NCBI GenBank assembly: GCA_030407505.1 | Contig: JASDDH010000028.1 | Span: 1 to 48,995 of the forward strand | Length of the DNA stretch: 48,995 nucleotides | Source: Planococcus sp. APC 4015 | Lineage (GTDB): Bacteria; Actinomycetota; Actinomycetes; Actinomycetales; Microbacteriaceae | Direction: 5' to 3' | Part shown: positions 48,233 through 48,995 of the stretch, one piece after another | How the letters are laid out: each line of letters starts with the position of its first letter | How positions within the stretch are numbered: position 1 is the first letter of the stretch | Translations under genes and position numbers: made by a program | Notes under the pieces: model-generated | Told to the model about the DNA's origin: nothing | The model's database searches: none | What the model saw: the letters and a program-made list of their open reading frames with translations, nothing else

Positions 48233-48995
48233 CCGACTCGATCCTCGTCCACATCGATGGCGGCCTCGCCCGCGTCACGTTCAATCGTCCCGCGTCCCTC
48301 AACGCGATGGACTTCGAGATGGGCGGCCGCTGGCGCGATGTGGCCCACGCGCTGACTTCCGACGACTCGGTGAAGGCGATCGTTCTGGATGCCGCCGGCC
48401 CGGCCTTCTGCGCAGGGGGCGACGTGGTCATGATGGGCTCGTCGGGAGCTGCGGGCTCCGACGTCACCGGAATGGCCGAGATCATCCACGACGGCATCCG
48501 CACGTTCGTGGAATCGGACACCCCGATCGTCGCGGCCGTGCAGGGCGCGGTCGCCGGCGGCGGACTCGGCCTCATGCTCACCGCCGACTACATCGTGGCG
48601 TCCGAGTCGGCGAAGTTCGTCTCGAAGTACGCCAACATCGGCCTCACCCCCGACCTCGGGGTCTCGACGCTGCTGCCCGCCGCGATCGGTCAGCGCCGGG
48701 CGTTGCAGCTCCTGCTGCAGGACCGCGCGATCGACGCCGCGACGGCGCTGGACTGGGGTCTCGTGGCCGAAGTCGTCGGCGACCCGGCATCCCGTGCCGA
48801 AGAGATCGCCCGGTTCTGGCTCGACAACGCGACCGGAGCGTTCGGGCAGGCCAAACGCCTCGTCCGCACCGGCGCCCACCGCGCGTTCGCCGAGAACCTC
48901 GCCGACGAAGCCCGCACCATCGGGGCGCGCTTCGACACCGAGGAGTCGCGTGTCCGCGTGGCGGCGTTCGCCGCGGCATCCCGCAAGCAGTCGCG
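48229..48995 (+). CDS. Enoyl-CoA hydratase/isomerase family protein, 3' end cut by window
   Basis: 255 residues are visible and the frame runs off the right edge, so only the last few residues are missing. MTDSILVHIDGGLARVTFNR, PASLNAMDFEM, GPAFCAGGDVVMMG, the oxyanion-hole loop VQGAVAGGGLGL and NIGLTPDLGVSTLLP are crotonase features. The position of the second catalytic glutamate of classical hydratases is not conserved, so it may be an isomerase or another crotonase member. It is coupled to the SDR gene by a four-base overlap. Confidence 0.9.
   Translation, partial: MTDSILVHIDGGLARVTFNRPASLNAMDFEMGGRWRDVAHALTSDDSVKAIVLDAAGPAFCAGGDVVMMGSSGAAGSDVTGMAEIIHDGIRTFVESDTPIVAAVQGAVAGGGLGLMLTADYIVASESAKFVSKYANIGLTPDLGVSTLLPAAIGQRRALQLLLQDRAIDAATALDWGLVAEVVGDPASRAEEIARFWLDNATGAFGQAKRLVRTGAHRAFAENLADEARTIGARFDTEESRVRVAAFAAASRKQS

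Noticed and set aside
1..48995. tRNA, rRNA or insertion sequences
   Set aside because: No cloverleaf-like segment with CCA end or T-loop, no rRNA word and no transposase-like protein was seen by eye; a weak case could still be missed without a covariance search.

Overview
The window looks like chromosomal DNA from a high-GC actinobacterium of the Microbacteriaceae, most likely Microbacterium or a close relative. The grounds are very high GC, many GTG starts, many apparently leaderless genes (TANNNT, six bases, then ATG/GTG), a coenzyme F420 locus, dimeric glycyl-tRNA synthetase and actinobacterial envelope families. The species is inferred, not proven. I see no tRNA, rRNA, CRISPR array, insertion sequence or prophage.

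Layout. 1-13.7 kb: a MATE transporter cut by the window edge, an M13 metallopeptidase, a beta-lactamase-fold protein without catalytic serine and lysine, purU, a tandem hotdog thioesterase, a POT peptide transporter, a drug-type MFS transporter, a GNAT protein, a cyclase-family protein, a 59-residue basic protein, an N-acylamino acid racemase/o-succinylbenzoate synthase and a lipoprotein. 13.7-20.5 kb: one giant secreted enzyme (about 2090 residues) joining a rhamnogalacturonan acetylesterase-type GDSL domain to a PL11-type rhamnogalacturonan lyase, behind three LacI-type palindromes. 20.5-26.6 kb: a DUF4870-type membrane protein, glyS, a flotillin/NfeD pair, an HhH-GPD protein and a HemY-type oxidase. 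26.6-30.4 kb: three small envelope proteins, then hemD-cofD-tauE.

30.4-36.4 kb is the most interesting part. A minus-strand operon with 1-4 bp overlaps, fbiC - Baeyer-Villiger-type monooxygenase - fgd - cofC, converges on hemD-cofD-tauE across an intergenic region packed with short inverted repeats. It encodes most of F420 synthesis plus the F420-reducing glucose-6-phosphate dehydrogenase. The CofH half of FbiC, however, has no radical-SAM cysteine motif, and repeat-derived sequence appears in frame inside FbiC and at the N terminus of Fgd.

36.4-49 kb: an ABC exporter, a coupled operon (3-hydroxyisobutyryl-CoA hydrolase, LssY_C-like membrane protein, small membrane protein, J-domain/NERD-like protein), a D,D-carboxypeptidase, a TPP riboswitch driving ykoEDC (ECF importer for a thiamine precursor), a diverged tandem duplication, an unknown protein, and an SDR/enoyl-CoA hydratase pair cut by the right edge.

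Two themes cross the window. Several families of short dispersed intergenic repeats occur here, some of which seem to have entered coding sequence. In addition, a uniform leaderless promoter layout decides many start codons.
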